Below are positions 18,520 to 28,475 of a DNA stretch of 64,000 bases, piece after piece. A program made the position numbers and the translations under genes. The stretch's first letter is position 1; each line of letters begins with the position of its first letter. The stretch comes from Klebsiella indica (lineage in GTDB: Bacteria; Pseudomonadota; Gammaproteobacteria; Enterobacterales; Enterobacteriaceae). The notes below the pieces were generated by a model. It was not told where the DNA came from. It searched no databases and saw only the letters and a program-made list of their open reading frames with translations. The stretch covers positions 150,312-214,311 of the forward strand of contig NZ_VCHQ01000007.1 of the NCBI RefSeq assembly GCF_005860775.1, read 5' to 3'.

Positions 18520-19227
18520 ATGATTAAAAATCGACTCCCCCTCATCCTGCTGCTGAACGCGGCCGGTATAGCGCTATTTTGTTCATGGTATCTTCCCGCT
18601 AACCATGGTTTCTGGAATCCTCTGGATTCGGCAATCTTCCATTTCTTTAACCGCGAGGTTGGCGTCAGCGCCGCGTATACCTGGACGCTGGCGATTATCA
18701 ACAACCGCGCATTCGACGCCTGTTCGCTGCTGGCAATGGGCTGCCTGATGCTGAGCTTTTGGTTAAAAGAACAGAGCGCCGGACGCCGCCGGATCATTAT
18801 CATCGGTCTGGTGATGCTGCTTGCTGCCGTTATCATCAATCAACTGGCTCAGCATCTGATGCCGGTCAAGCGCGCCAGCCCCTCCCTCTCGTTCACCGAT
18901 ATCACGAAAGTGAGTGATGTCATTGCATTTCCGACCAAAGATGCCTCTAAAGATAGTTTCCCGGGCGATCACGGTATGATGCTGCTGATTTTCGTCGCCT
19001 TTATGTGGCGTTATTTTGGCCGTCGCGCATTTGCCATTGCGCTGGTCATATTTGTGATTTTTGCTTTTCCGCGTGTGATGATTGGCGCTCACTGGTTTAC
19101 CGATATTGCCGTCGGCTCATTAACCGCCGTGCTTATTGGCGCCCCGTGGGTATTGATGACCTCGCTGAGCGATAAGCTGATTAACTTATTTGATCGTTAT
19201 CTGCCCGGTGGGAAGACGAAAAATTAA
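18520..19227 (+). CDS. lpxT: Kdo2-lipid A phosphotransferase LpxT (YeiU)
   Basis: 235-residue inner-membrane PAP2-family enzyme that transfers phosphate from undecaprenyl diphosphate to lipid A 1-phosphate. Motifs present: KRASPS (117-122), KDASKDSFPGDHG (140-152) and RVMIGAHWFTD (185-195), the last two carrying the catalytic His residues. About six hydrophobic segments. Same order yeiR-lpxT-mepS as E. coli. Confidence 0.94.
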   Translation: MIKNRLPLILLLNAAGIALFCSWYLPANHGFWNPLDSAIFHFFNREVGVSAAYTWTLAIINNRAFDACSLLAMGCLMLSFWLKEQSAGRRRIIIIGLVMLLAAVIINQLAQHLMPVKRASPSLSFTDITKVSDVIAFPTKDASKDSFPGDHGMMLLIFVAFMWRYFGRRAFAIALVIFVIFAFPRVMIGAHWFTDIAVGSLTAVLIGAPWVLMTSLSDKLINLFDRYLPGGKTKN

Positions 19228-19259
19228 AATCTCCATTACAATGAATTAATATCATTCAT

Positions 19260-19288
19260 AAGGGATCGTTCTGGGTCCCTTTTTTTAT
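19260..19288 (+). terminator. Intrinsic terminator after lpxT
   Basis: AAGGGATC pairs with GGGTCCCTT (one G-T pair), followed by a run of T, 33 bases past the lpxT stop. Confidence 0.8.
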
Positions 19289-19654
19289 TGGCCAATGCGT
19301 TCTCATTCGCCATCATCGTCCAGTCACATTAATCATGATAAAAATGAATAAATTGCATATTTTTCACTCGCCATTGTCGCTCTTTTAGCCTTTCCCGCCG
19401 CGCTACTTTTTGTCACAAAAATTCTTATAAGAAAATGCGCAAAACCGCTCGCCATCCCCCGTTCGATCGGGTAACCTCGATCTCGTTTTGTCTTCTCAGC
19501 AACAGCAATTCGCCGGGTAAATAAATTTGTGCGTCGGGCCACAGTTTTGTGTTTAAGGAATTGTCTCATTGCAGGCAGCTATTTAGGCTCTAACACGTTT
19601 GGCATTTTTTTATAACGACTTTGTCGTTAAGGACAACAAGGGATAACACACAGC
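19289..19654 (+). other. Long upstream region of mepS
   Basis: 366 bases without a gene, AT-rich at 19330-19440. It must hold the mepS promoter(s) and leader; AAGGACAACAAGGG precedes the start. I see no conserved RNA motif or protein here. Confidence 0.5.
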
Positions 19655-20227
19655 ATGGTCAAATCTCAGCCGATTTTGAGATATATCTTGCGGGTCGCCC
19701 CCGCGATTGCAGTTGCGGTTCTGCTTTCTGCGTGTAGTTCTTCAAACAGTACCGCCAGAAATATGCATTCTGAGACGCTTGCTGTGGGTAGTGACGATTT
19801 ATCATCACTGCAAGCCTCTCAGGATGAATTTGAAACAATGGTTCGCAACCTGGACGTCAAGTCCCGCCTGATGGACCAATATGCCAGCTGGAAGGGGGTT
19901 CGCTATCGGCTTGGCGGCAGCACGCGTAAAGGCATTGATTGTTCTGCCTTTGTGCAACGAACGTTCCGTGAGCAGTTCGGTCTGGAATTGCCGCGCTCAA
20001 CGTCTGAGCAGCAGGTTTCCGGGAAATCCATCAGCCGTTCACAGCTGCGTACAGGTGATTTAGTCCTCTTCCGCGCCGGCTCAACCGGTCGCCATGTAGG
20101 CATCTACATTGGCAATAATCAATTCGTTCATGCCTCCACCAGTAGCGGTGTGACGATTTCCAGCATGGATGAGCCGTACTGGAAAAAACGCTACAACACA
20201 GCGCGACGCGTGTTGAACCGCTCATAG
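19655..20227 (+). CDS. mepS: Murein DD-endopeptidase / lipoprotein MepS (Spr)
   Basis: Outer-membrane lipoprotein that cleaves peptidoglycan cross-links to allow wall expansion. 190 residues: signal peptide with lipobox LLSAC (lipidated Cys27), a linker, and an NlpC/P60 domain with catalytic Cys96 (GIDCSAF), His147 (RHVGIY) and His159 (FVHAS). Two residues longer than the E. coli protein. Confidence 0.96.
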   Translation: MVKSQPILRYILRVAPAIAVAVLLSACSSSNSTARNMHSETLAVGSDDLSSLQASQDEFETMVRNLDVKSRLMDQYASWKGVRYRLGGSTRKGIDCSAFVQRTFREQFGLELPRSTSEQQVSGKSISRSQLRTGDLVLFRAGSTGRHVGIYIGNNQFVHASTSSGVTISSMDEPYWKKRYNTARRVLNRS

Positions 20228-20266
20228 TCTCTTCTGACGTTGGTTAATCCCTTGGCCAACGGCAGA

Positions 20267-20295
20267 AAAACACTGCTCCGGCAGTGTTTTTTTTT
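20267..20295 (+). terminator. Intrinsic terminator after mepS
   Basis: AAAACACTGC and GCAGTGTTTT form a perfect 10-bp stem with a TCCG loop and run into nine T residues. Confidence 0.93.
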
Positions 20296-20400
20296 GCCCG
20301 CCTGCCAATAAACCGAGTAAAATAACCCTGCATTTGAACAGGGATAGAAACGCGTTTTCCATCAGCCCTGGTATGACCAAATAACACGGACTGACTTATA

Positions 20401-21963
20401 ATGCCAACCTGTCACTTCTCTCCCCGACGTAAAATCTGGCAGACCAGTATAGGTATCGGTTTCGCTGCCGCCCTGCTGGCTGTCTGTATCCAGTTGATGG
20501 TGATTTATCACAATCGGGAGGAGCGTTTTGACGCCATCATCACCCATGTTCACGCTTATCTGAAACACTATTTCCACGATTTAATTCAGACTATTGATGA
20601 ACTGCAACCCCAGGTAAATCAGCCCTGTGGAAACATTGTCTCCGGATTAACGGCCCATGCGGCGTTTAGCCCAAACGTACGCGCCTTTCTGCTGGTAAAA
20701 AAGGGGCGCGTGTTTTGTTCTTCCGCAACTGGCGCAATGAACACGCCTTTGAACCAGTTAATCCCGCAGCTTAATATGACGAAAGCAGTCGATATGGCCA
20801 TGTTGCCTGGGACGCCCATGATGCCGCAGAGCCCCGCACTGGCGATGTGGGTCCGCAGCCCACAAGGCGGGAAAGACGGTATATTTGTCGCGATTAATGC
20901 CAATCAGATGTCGAACATTCTCTATTCAGCACGACAGAGTGATTCCAGCGGCCTGGCCCTGGCCATTAACCACTCGGCCATCTCCACTTTCAGTAACCGG
21001 CTTGTCGACCTGCAGACGCAGCCCGCGCGCCCCATACGACAGGCGCAAATTGACGGCCTGCCGCTGAAAATCTATCTCTATGGCAACAAGTGGCTGACGG
21101 AAAACCTCTCGTTTGCCCTGCTGCCGGGCATAATATGCGGTCTCCTGGCCGGACTTTTAAGCGATTACGTTCTGACAACCAAATCCGACCCGCGTAAGGA
21201 ATTACTGCTGGCAATCAAAAACGAGCAATTTTACGTTGTCTATCAACCCGTCGTGAAGTCTGACACGCTTCAAATCAGCGGGCTTGAAGTGCTGCTGCGC
21301 TGGCGGCATCCGGTGAGCAGAGAGATCCCACCCGATGTTTTTATCAACTTTGCCGAAGCCCAGCAGATAATTATTCCCCTTACCCGCCATCTGTTAAAAC
21401 TGATTGCCCGTGATGCGCCAACGCTGCAACGCCTCCTGCCGGCAGGCAGCAAGCTTGGAATAAATATTTCCCCTGCCCACCTGCATGCCGATAGCTTTCG
21501 GCAGGATCTTCAGCAGTTCGCCGCCGCTATGCCCGCCAACCACTTTACCGTGGTGCTGGAAATAACCGAACGCGCGATGATCGACAAAAATCGTTCGCTG
21601 GAGAACTTCGACTGGCTACACAAACAAGGCTGTGAAATTGCAATTGATGATTTTGGCACCGGCCATAGCGCGCTAATTTATCTGGAGCGCTATAACTTCG
21701 ACTACCTGAAGATTGACCGCGGCTTCGTTCAGGCCATCGGAACCGAGACCGTCACCTCGCCAGTGCTGGATGCGGTCATCATGCTGAGCCGCCGTCTGAA
21801 ACTCGCTACCGTCGCCGAAGGCGTGGAAACACCGGAACAAGCTGAATGGCTGCGCCAGCGCGGCGTACACTATCTGCAAGGATACTGGATAAGTCGGCCG
21901 CTGACGCTGGAGGCGCTGATCGCCGCCCGCCATGAGCCGGCAAAATATTTCACAACCTGCTGA
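20401..21963 (+). CDS. pdeN: Cyclic-di-GMP phosphodiesterase PdeN (Rtn)
   Basis: 520-residue inner-membrane c-di-GMP phosphodiesterase. N-terminal transmembrane segment (about 18-37), periplasmic CSS-motif redox sensor domain (Cys near QPCGNIV and FCSSATG), second transmembrane segment near 235-255, and cytoplasmic EAL domain (about 265-515). The EAL signature reads EVL in LEVLLRWRHP, as in E. coli Rtn, and the metal-binding IDDFGTGHS is intact. Confidence 0.93.
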   Translation: MPTCHFSPRRKIWQTSIGIGFAAALLAVCIQLMVIYHNREERFDAIITHVHAYLKHYFHDLIQTIDELQPQVNQPCGNIVSGLTAHAAFSPNVRAFLLVKKGRVFCSSATGAMNTPLNQLIPQLNMTKAVDMAMLPGTPMMPQSPALAMWVRSPQGGKDGIFVAINANQMSNILYSARQSDSSGLALAINHSAISTFSNRLVDLQTQPARPIRQAQIDGLPLKIYLYGNKWLTENLSFALLPGIICGLLAGLLSDYVLTTKSDPRKELLLAIKNEQFYVVYQPVVKSDTLQISGLEVLLRWRHPVSREIPPDVFINFAEAQQIIIPLTRHLLKLIARDAPTLQRLLPAGSKLGINISPAHLHADSFRQDLQQFAAAMPANHFTVVLEITERAMIDKNRSLENFDWLHKQGCEIAIDDFGTGHSALIYLERYNFDYLKIDRGFVQAIGTETVTSPVLDAVIMLSRRLKLATVAEGVETPEQAEWLRQRGVHYLQGYWISRPLTLEALIAARHEPAKYFTTC

Positions 21964-22013
21964 GTGTCCTTTATTATTCCGCTATCAGCAGCCAGTCCGC
22001 TTCAGGCCTGTTA

Positions 22014-23840
22014 TTGGAGGACGATATCCTGGTTATTTTTGTACGTTTCAGCCTGATACTGCTGACCTTATTTAGCCTGCATAGCCAGGCGCAAGCAATT
22101 AAAGAGAGCGACTCATTCGCCATTATCGGCGAGCCCAAATACGCCGCGGGCTTTACGCACTACGATTATGCCAACCCCGATGCGCCGAAAGGCGGCACGA
22201 TTACCCTTGCGGCAATCGGTACTTTTGACAACTTTAATCGCTACGCCATGCGTGGAAATCCGGGGGTTCGTACCGACGCGCTATACGATACCCTGTTCAC
22301 CTCCTCTGACGATGAACCGGGCAGCTACTATCCGCTCATCGCCGAACATGCCCGTTACGCCGATGACTTTTCCTGGATGGAAATCACTCTCAATCCGCAT
22401 GCCCGCTATCACGATGGCAGCCCAATAACCGCCAGCGATGTCGCTTTTACTTTTCACAAGTTTATGACCGAGGGAGTTCCGCAGTTTCGCCTCTACTATA
22501 AAGGAACCACGGTGAAAGCCATCGCCCCGCTAACGGTACGTATTGAGCTGGCGAAACCGGGCAAAGAGAACATGCTCAGCCTGTTTTCCCTACCGGTGCT
22601 GCCGGAAAAATTCTGGAAAAATCATAAGCTCAGCGATCCGCTCTCCTCTCCGCCGCTGGCCAGCGGTCCTTATCGCGTGACGGCCTGGCGAATGGGCCAG
22701 TTCATCACCTATTCGCGAGTAAAGGACTACTGGGCAGCCGATTTACCCGTCAATCGCGGACGCTGGAATTTCGACACCCTACGTTACGACTACTATCTGG
22801 ATGACAACGTCGCTTTTGAAGCCTTCAAAGCCGGTGCTGTCGACCGCCGTGAAGAAAGTGTCGCCAGAAACTGGGCTACCCGCTATGTCGGGCGTAACTT
22901 TACCCGCGGCTATATCGTCAAAGACGAATATACCAGCACTTCCGCACAGAACACGCAGTGGCTGGCCTTTAATATCCAGCGTCCGGTATTTGCCGACCGC
23001 CGGGTTCGCGAAGCCATTACCCTCGCCTTTGATTTTGAATGGATGAATAAAGCGCTGTTTTATCACGCTTACAGCCGCGCCAATAGCTTCTTTCAGAATA
23101 CGGAATACGCCGCGCGCGATTACCCTGATGCCGCCGAGCTGGCCCTGCTGACGCCGCTGAAACACGAGATCCCTGCCGAGGTCTTCACGCAAATATATCA
23201 ACCACCGGTTTCCAGCGGCGATGGTTTCGAACGCGCAAATCTCCTTAAAGCGGATGCCATCCTTAATCAGGCGGGCTGGGTGGTAAAAAACCAGCGGCGC
23301 GTTAACGCGCAGAGCGGCAAACCATTACGCTTTGAGCTGCTGCTTCCCTCCGGAAGTAACGATCGCTGGGTTCTGCCCTTCCGGCACAATCTTCAGCGGC
23401 TCGGGATCGTGATGGATATTCGCCAGGTCGATAATTCCCAGTACAGCAACCGTAAGCGCAGCCGGGATTACGATATGATGCCAACCGTCTGGCTCGCCAC
23501 GCCCTGGCCCGGCACCGATCTACAAATCTCCTGGGGCTCGGAATATATTAATTCCAGCTACAATGCCCCTGGCGTACAAAATCCGGCCATTGACCAGCTC
23601 ATTGCGCAAATTATTCGCTGGCAGGGCAATAAACAAAAACTGCTGCCGTTGGGTCGGGCGCTTGATCGTGTGCTGACATGGAACTATTACATGCTGCCGA
23701 TGTGGTATATGGCGCAGAATCGAACCGCATACTGGGACAAATTCTCCTTTCCGCATACGCGCCCGGTCTACTCATCCGGTTTTGAAAACTGGTGGTACGA
23801 TGCAAGCAAAGCGGCCAGACTCCCTGCGGACAGACGTTAA
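22014..23840 (+). CDS. yejA: Periplasmic oligopeptide-binding protein YejA
   Basis: Family-5 extracellular solute-binding protein feeding the YejBEF importer, which in E. coli carries the peptide antibiotic microcin C. About 600 residues with signal peptide ending SLHSQAQA and the SBP_bac_5 core (HARYHDGSPITASDVAFTF). No ATG is available at the expected start: the only standard codon is TTG 22014, which overlaps the GGAGG ribosome binding site (22016-22020). A CTG at 22029 sits at ideal spacing from it and may be the true start. First gene of yejABEF. Confidence 0.9.
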   Translation: MEDDILVIFVRFSLILLTLFSLHSQAQAIKESDSFAIIGEPKYAAGFTHYDYANPDAPKGGTITLAAIGTFDNFNRYAMRGNPGVRTDALYDTLFTSSDDEPGSYYPLIAEHARYADDFSWMEITLNPHARYHDGSPITASDVAFTFHKFMTEGVPQFRLYYKGTTVKAIAPLTVRIELAKPGKENMLSLFSLPVLPEKFWKNHKLSDPLSSPPLASGPYRVTAWRMGQFITYSRVKDYWAADLPVNRGRWNFDTLRYDYYLDDNVAFEAFKAGAVDRREESVARNWATRYVGRNFTRGYIVKDEYTSTSAQNTQWLAFNIQRPVFADRRVREAITLAFDFEWMNKALFYHAYSRANSFFQNTEYAARDYPDAAELALLTPLKHEIPAEVFTQIYQPPVSSGDGFERANLLKADAILNQAGWVVKNQRRVNAQSGKPLRFELLLPSGSNDRWVLPFRHNLQRLGIVMDIRQVDNSQYSNRKRSRDYDMMPTVWLATPWPGTDLQISWGSEYINSSYNAPGVQNPAIDQLIAQIIRWQGNKQKLLPLGRALDRVLTWNYYMLPMWYMAQNRTAYWDKFSFPHTRPVYSSGFENWWYDASKAARLPADRR

Positions 23841-23849
23841 GGAATTATG

Positions 23850-24944
23850 ATGGGCGCATATCTTCTCCGCCGGTTACTGCTGATCATCCCTACGCTGTGG
23901 GCGATCATCACCATAAACTTTTTTATTGTGCAAATTGCTCCCGGCGGCCCGGTCGATCAGGCCATCGCGGCAATTGAGTTTGGCGATCGCGGCAGCTTGC
24001 CCGGCGCGGGAGAAAGCGGGATGCGCGCCGGACATGTGCGGACAGGCGTCGGTAACATCAGCGATGGTCACTATCGCGGCGGGCGAGGGCTTGATCCAGA
24101 AGTCATTGCCGAGATAACCCATCGTTACGGCTTTGATAAACCGATCTACGAGCGCTATCTGAAAATGCTCGGTGATTATCTGCGCTTTGATTTCGGCGAT
24201 AGCCTGTTCCGCAGCTCATCGGTACTGCAGTTAATTAAAGACAGCCTGCCGGTCTCCGTCACTCTTGGCCTGTGGAGTACGCTCATCATCTATCTGGTGT
24301 CGATCCCACTCGGTATCCGCAAGGCGGTCAGCAACGGCAGCCATTTTGACGTCTGGAGCAGCACGCTGATCATTATCGGCTATGCTATCCCGGCGTTTCT
24401 GTTCGCGATTTTGCTGATCGTTATCTTTGCCGGCGGCAGCTATTTCGATCTCTTTCCGCTGCGCGGGCTGGTGTCCGCCAACTTTGACAGTCTGCCGTGG
24501 TATCAAAAGATCGTCGACTATCTCTGGCATATCACCTTACCGGTGCTGGCGACGGTGATTGGCGGTTTTGCCGCGCTCACTATGCTGACTAAAAACAGCT
24601 TTCTTGATGAGATCCGCAAACAATACGTCGTTACCGCCCGCGCCAAGGGCGTAAGCGAAAAGCAGATCCTTTGGGGGCATATTTTCCGTAACGCCATGCT
24701 GCTGGTGATCGCCGGTTTTCCGGCCACCTTTATCAGTATGTTTTTTACCGGTTCACTGCTGATTGAGGTGATGTTCTCGCTAAACGGCCTGGGCTTGCTG
24801 GGCTATGAGGCCACCGTTTCTCGCGATTACCCGGTAATGTTCGGCACGTTGTATATTTTTACCCTGATTGGCCTGCTGCTGAATATCGTCAGCGACATCA
24901 GCTACACGCTGGTCGATCCGCGTATCGATTTTGAGGGCCGCTAA
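23850..24944 (+). CDS. yejB: Oligopeptide ABC transporter permease YejB
   Basis: 364-residue inner-membrane permease of the DppB/OppB type, six hydrophobic segments, with the EAA loop ([23 protein letters not shown]) that contacts the ATPase. I prefer the second of two tandem ATGs (23850), better spaced from AAGGA and giving the E. coli start MGAYL. Six bases after yejA; its stop overlaps the yejE start. Confidence 0.95.
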   Translation: MGAYLLRRLLLIIPTLWAIITINFFIVQIAPGGPVDQAIAAIEFGDRGSLPGAGESGMRAGHVRTGVGNISDGHYRGGRGLDPEVIAEITHRYGFDKPIYERYLKMLGDYLRFDFGDSLFRSSSVLQLIKDSLPVSVTLGLWSTLIIYLVSIPLGIRKAVSNGSHFDVWSSTLIIIGYAIPAFLFAILLIVIFAGGSYFDLFPLRGLVSANFDSLPWYQKIVDYLWHITLPVLATVIGGFAALTMLTKNSFLDEIRKQYVVTARAKGVSEKQILWGHIFRNAMLLVIAGFPATFISMFFTGSLLIEVMFSLNGLGLLGYEATVSRDYPVMFGTLYIFTLIGLLLNIVSDISYTLVDPRIDFEGR

Positions 24945-25969
24945 TGTCATTCTTCAGTCCCGCCAATCAGGATCGTTGGACGCGCTTTCGCCACAACCGT
25001 CGCGGCTACTGGTCGCTGTGGCTGTTTTTAGCGCTTTTCGCCTGCAGCCTGTGCGCCGAGCTGATTGCCAACGATAAACCGCTACTGGTGCAATACCGCG
25101 GCAGCCTTTATGTTCCGCTGTTAAAAAATTACAGCGAAACCACCTTTGGCGGCCGCTTTGCCACTGCCGCCGACTATCAGGACCCGTGGCTGCAAAAGCG
25201 GCTGGAGGATAACGGCTGGATACTATGGGCGCCGGTTCGCTTCGGGGCGTCAACCATCAACTTCGCCACCAACAGCCCGTTTCCCTCACCGCCGTCAAGG
25301 CAAAACTGGCTGGGCACCGATGCCAATGGCGGCGATGTGCTGGCACGCATCCTGTACGGCACGCGTATTTCCGTTCTCTTTGGCCTGCTGCTGACCCTCT
25401 TCTCCAGCGTACTGGGCGTGATGGCCGGTGCTATCCAGGGCTATTATGGCGGGAAGATCGATCTCTGGGGACAACGATTTATCGAAGTCTGGTCAGGAAT
25501 GCCGACGCTGTTTCTGATTATCCTGCTTTCAAGCGTGGTCCAGGCCAATTTCTGGTGGCTGCTGGCCATTACCGTGCTGTTCGGCTGGATGACGCTGGTC
25601 GGCGTCGTTCGCGCCGAATTCCTGCGCACCCGTAACTATGATTACATTCGCGCCGCGCAGGCGCTTGGCGTCAGCGATCGCGCGATTATTTTGCGTCATA
25701 TGCTGCCTAACGCGATGGTCGCGACGCTTACCTTCCTGCCGTTTATTCTGTGCAGTTCAATAACCACGCTGACCTCGCTGGATTTTCTTGGTTTTGGCCT
25801 GCCGTTGGGTTCCCCTTCTCTGGGGGAGCTGCTTTTACAGGGCAAAAACAATCTTCAGGCACCGTGGCTGGGCATTACCGCCTTTCTTTCCGTGGCGGTA
25901 TTGCTGACGTTATTGATTTTTATCGGTGAAGCGGTTCGCGACGCTTTTGATCCGAGTAAGGCGGTATAG
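24944..25969 (+). CDS. yejE: Oligopeptide ABC transporter permease YejE
   Basis: 341-residue DppC/OppC-type permease partner of YejB; EAA loop region YIRAAQALGVSDRAIILRHM near residue 235 and a long periplasmic insertion after the first membrane segment, typical of YejE. Start overlaps the yejB stop (TAATG), implying coupled translation. Confidence 0.95.
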   Translation: MSFFSPANQDRWTRFRHNRRGYWSLWLFLALFACSLCAELIANDKPLLVQYRGSLYVPLLKNYSETTFGGRFATAADYQDPWLQKRLEDNGWILWAPVRFGASTINFATNSPFPSPPSRQNWLGTDANGGDVLARILYGTRISVLFGLLLTLFSSVLGVMAGAIQGYYGGKIDLWGQRFIEVWSGMPTLFLIILLSSVVQANFWWLLAITVLFGWMTLVGVVRAEFLRTRNYDYIRAAQALGVSDRAIILRHMLPNAMVATLTFLPFILCSSITTLTSLDFLGFGLPLGSPSLGELLLQGKNNLQAPWLGITAFLSVAVLLTLLIFIGEAVRDAFDPSKAV

Positions 25970-25970
25970 C

Positions 25971-27560
25971 ATGACGCAACCTCTGTTAGACATTGACAAC
26001 CTGTCGATTGCTGTTCGTCAGCAGGGAAAAACCACGACTATCGTCAGCGAACTGTCGCTGCAAATCGACGTTGGTCAAACCCTGGCGCTGGTGGGCGAAT
26101 CCGGCTCGGGTAAAAGCATTTCAGCGTTATCGGTGCTGCGGCTGCTCCCCTCGCCGCCGGTCAGTTATCCGGACGGCGATATCCGTTTCCACGGTCAGTC
26201 GCTGCTGCATGCGGATGAACGCACGCTACGCGGGATACGCGGTAACCGCATCGCGATGATTTTTCAGGAACCAATGGTGTCGCTCAATCCGCTGCACACT
26301 CTGGAAAAGCAGCTATACGAAGTGCTCTCTTTACATCGCGGGATGCGCAAAGAAGCGGCGCGTGGAGAAATTCTCGACTGTCTGGAGCGCGTGGGGATCC
26401 GCAATGCGCCCCGACGGCTGGCCGACTATCCCCATCAGCTTTCCGGCGGCGAACGTCAGCGGGTCATGATCGCCATGGCGCTGCTGACCCGCCCGGAGCT
26501 GCTTATCGCCGACGAACCCACCACCGCGCTGGATGTGTCCGTTCAGGCACAAATCCTCTCGCTGCTGCGCGAACTGAAGCAAGAGTTAAATATGGGGCTG
26601 CTGTTTATCACTCATAACCTGAGTATCGTGCGCCAGCTCGCCGACCGCGTCGCGGTAATGCAAAATGGCCGCTGCGTCGAACAGAACAGTTGCCAGAGGC
26701 TGTTCGCTGCTCCCGGGCATCCTTATACCCGTCGCCTGCTGGATAGCGAGCCATCGGGCGATCCCGTGCCGCTCGCCGCCGATGCGCGCGAATTACTGCG
26801 GGCGGAAAACCTGAGTATCGCCTTCCCGATACGTAAAGGGCTCCTGCGGCGAGTCGTTGAACATAACCGGGTGGTTAACGGCCTTAGTTTTCGTTTACGT
26901 GCCGGAGAAACTCTGGGCCTGGTCGGTGAGTCAGGTTCAGGCAAAAGCACCACCGGGCTGGCGCTCCTGCGCCTGATTGATTCAACCGGAGCCATCACCT
27001 TTGAGGGCAAATCACTTCAGGGACGCCGTCGTCGGCAGATGCTGCCGCTCCGTCGTCGCATGCAGATTGTTTTTCAGGACCCGAACTCATCGCTGAACCC
27101 GCGGCTCAACGTCCTGCAAATTATCGAAGAGGGACTCCGGGTTCATCAGCCAACGCTCAGCGTTGCCGAACGTGAGCAGACGGTGATTCAGGCCATGCAA
27201 GAGGTTGGGCTCGATCCGCAGTCGCGCCACCGCTACCCTGCCGCCTTCTCCGGCGGTCAGCGTCAGCGTATCGCTATCGCCAGGGCGCTGGTCGTCAGGC
27301 CTCAGCTTATCGTGCTGGATGAACCGACATCGTCACTGGATAAAACGGTACAGGCGCAAATCCTTGCCTTGCTGAAAACGTTACAGCAAAAGCATCAATT
27401 GACCTATGTTTTTATCAGCCATGACCTGCGCGTCGTGAGGGCATTGTGTCATCAGGTCATCGTGCTGCGGCAGGGAGAAATCGTCGAGCAGGGAGAGTGC
27501 GAGCGCGTGTTTACTGCTCCGCAACAGGAGTACACCCGTCAGCTACTGGCGCTGAGCTGA
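25971..27560 (+). CDS. yejF: Oligopeptide ABC transporter ATP-binding protein YejF
   Basis: 529-residue fusion of two ABC ATPase domains (DppD- plus DppF-like). First half: Walker A GESGSGKS near 43-50, signature LSGGERQR, Walker B LLIADEP. Second half: GESGSGKST near 320, FSGGQRQR and LIVLDEP. Start ATG 25971 gives MTQPLLDI as in E. coli; an upstream in-frame codon within yejE is not used. Last gene of yejABEF. Confidence 0.96.
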   Translation: MTQPLLDIDNLSIAVRQQGKTTTIVSELSLQIDVGQTLALVGESGSGKSISALSVLRLLPSPPVSYPDGDIRFHGQSLLHADERTLRGIRGNRIAMIFQEPMVSLNPLHTLEKQLYEVLSLHRGMRKEAARGEILDCLERVGIRNAPRRLADYPHQLSGGERQRVMIAMALLTRPELLIADEPTTALDVSVQAQILSLLRELKQELNMGLLFITHNLSIVRQLADRVAVMQNGRCVEQNSCQRLFAAPGHPYTRRLLDSEPSGDPVPLAADARELLRAENLSIAFPIRKGLLRRVVEHNRVVNGLSFRLRAGETLGLVGESGSGKSTTGLALLRLIDSTGAITFEGKSLQGRRRRQMLPLRRRMQIVFQDPNSSLNPRLNVLQIIEEGLRVHQPTLSVAEREQTVIQAMQEVGLDPQSRHRYPAAFSGGQRQRIAIARALVVRPQLIVLDEPTSSLDKTVQAQILALLKTLQQKHQLTYVFISHDLRVVRALCHQVIVLRQGEIVEQGECERVFTAPQQEYTRQLLALS

Positions 27561-27563
27561 CGT

Positions 27564-27908
27564 TCAGAATGGGTTATTACCAGAGAAAGGTTCCGCAATC
27601 GCCACGCCGAAATTTTTCAACCGACAGGTTGCGGCAAACTCGTCCTGACAATTAACAAACAGGCACGGTTCTCCTTCGCATTCCACAATCGAGCAATCGA
27701 CTTCGATATCGCTAAGCGCCTGGCTGAGCTTATGCATAACCGGCCATGCTTTTTCGCCATCCGGACTGAGTAACTTTAGCGCCACAAGGCTGTTTTCACT
27801 CTGAACGCCATTTTGCGGAATCGGTTCAACTCTTGAACCCGCAAAACCCGGCAGCCAGCGGTAGCTCTGCGGCAGGCGGTGTACGATAGAGAGTTGCAGT
27901 TTATTCAC
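27564..27908 (-). CDS. yejG: Conserved hypothetical protein YejG
   Basis: 114-residue small soluble protein, same length as E. coli YejG and with its characteristic C-terminus ([15 protein letters not shown]). Function unknown. Its stop lies only three bases from that of convergent yejF. Confidence 0.9.
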   Translation of the reverse strand: MNKLQLSIVHRLPQSYRWLPGFAGSRVEPIPQNGVQSENSLVALKLLSPDGEKAWPVMHKLSQALSDIEVDCSIVECEGEPCLFVNCQDEFAATCRLKNFGVAIAEPFSGNNPF

Positions 27909-28022
27909 TTGTTTTCCCCGGAAGCAAAATACTTCACAATAAATTCACATTAATGCTAACACATTCTTGACAAGTTGTCCCAGTTCCTCACAGAAAACGC
28001 TTACACCTGCATCATCATTGTG

Positions 28023-28137
28023 TTGCTGATTTGTAATGCAAAAGTTTATAATTGTGTAGATGGAATATGTTCGGGCTATATGTACCCGTTTCTGTGATCT
28101 AAAACAACTTTTTTATCGCATCAATGCGACTTTTTGA
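28023..28137 (+). ncRNA. Candidate small RNA (promoter plus terminator only)
   Basis: TTGCTG (28023-28028) and TATAAT (28047-28052), 18 bases apart, form a plausible sigma-70 promoter. About 60 bases after the predicted start lies the hairpin TCGCAT-CA-ATGCGA (28116-28129) followed by CTTTTT. A transcript of roughly 75 nt would result. No similarity to a named RNA is recognised. The TATAAT could instead be part of a minus-strand yejG promoter. Confidence 0.3.
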
Positions 28138-28280
28138 GCGATTTGATTTTACATAAAAGAAACAAACCACCAAACCGTGAAGCCGTTTTCGGTTGATATG
28201 CATCAAGATATACCTCAATAAAGGGACGGTAATGCCTGATGCCTGGCCATTTATCTGCTTTTGACGATCCCTCGGCTGGC

Positions 28281-28387
28281 CGTTCACACGCCGCGGATAT
28301 GACTCATCTCCACAGCACTTAGCGTGAACGGAACAGGCGACTGACCCAAACGGGCAAAAGAAAAAGCACTCCTTCGCCAGAACCACC
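28281..28387 (-). repeat. Multi-hairpin dispersed repeat, partial copy
   Basis: On the minus strand it begins GGTGGTTCTGGCGAA (28387 downwards), the same end as copies at 37.8 and 47.4 kb. It keeps the pairing arms CCGTTCAC and GTGAACGG and the ATATCC segment between them, then diverges. Only the first ~105 bases of the family are present. Confidence 0.6.
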
Positions 28388-28475
28388 GAAAAGCGCTTCC
28401 GGCTGGCAAATACAACAGAAAACACCGCCGATGCCTCGCTTAGCCAATCGGCACTCGCGATAACGTCCCTGAAGA

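Larger units (their letters stand above)
27909..28475. other. Intergenic region yejG-bcr
   Basis: 567 bases with no protein gene. It holds the yejG promoter, a plus-strand promoter/terminator pair that could make a short RNA (about 28023-28137), and a partial copy of the dispersed multi-hairpin repeat (28281-28387). The remaining 90 bases before bcr show nothing I recognise. Confidence 0.6.
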
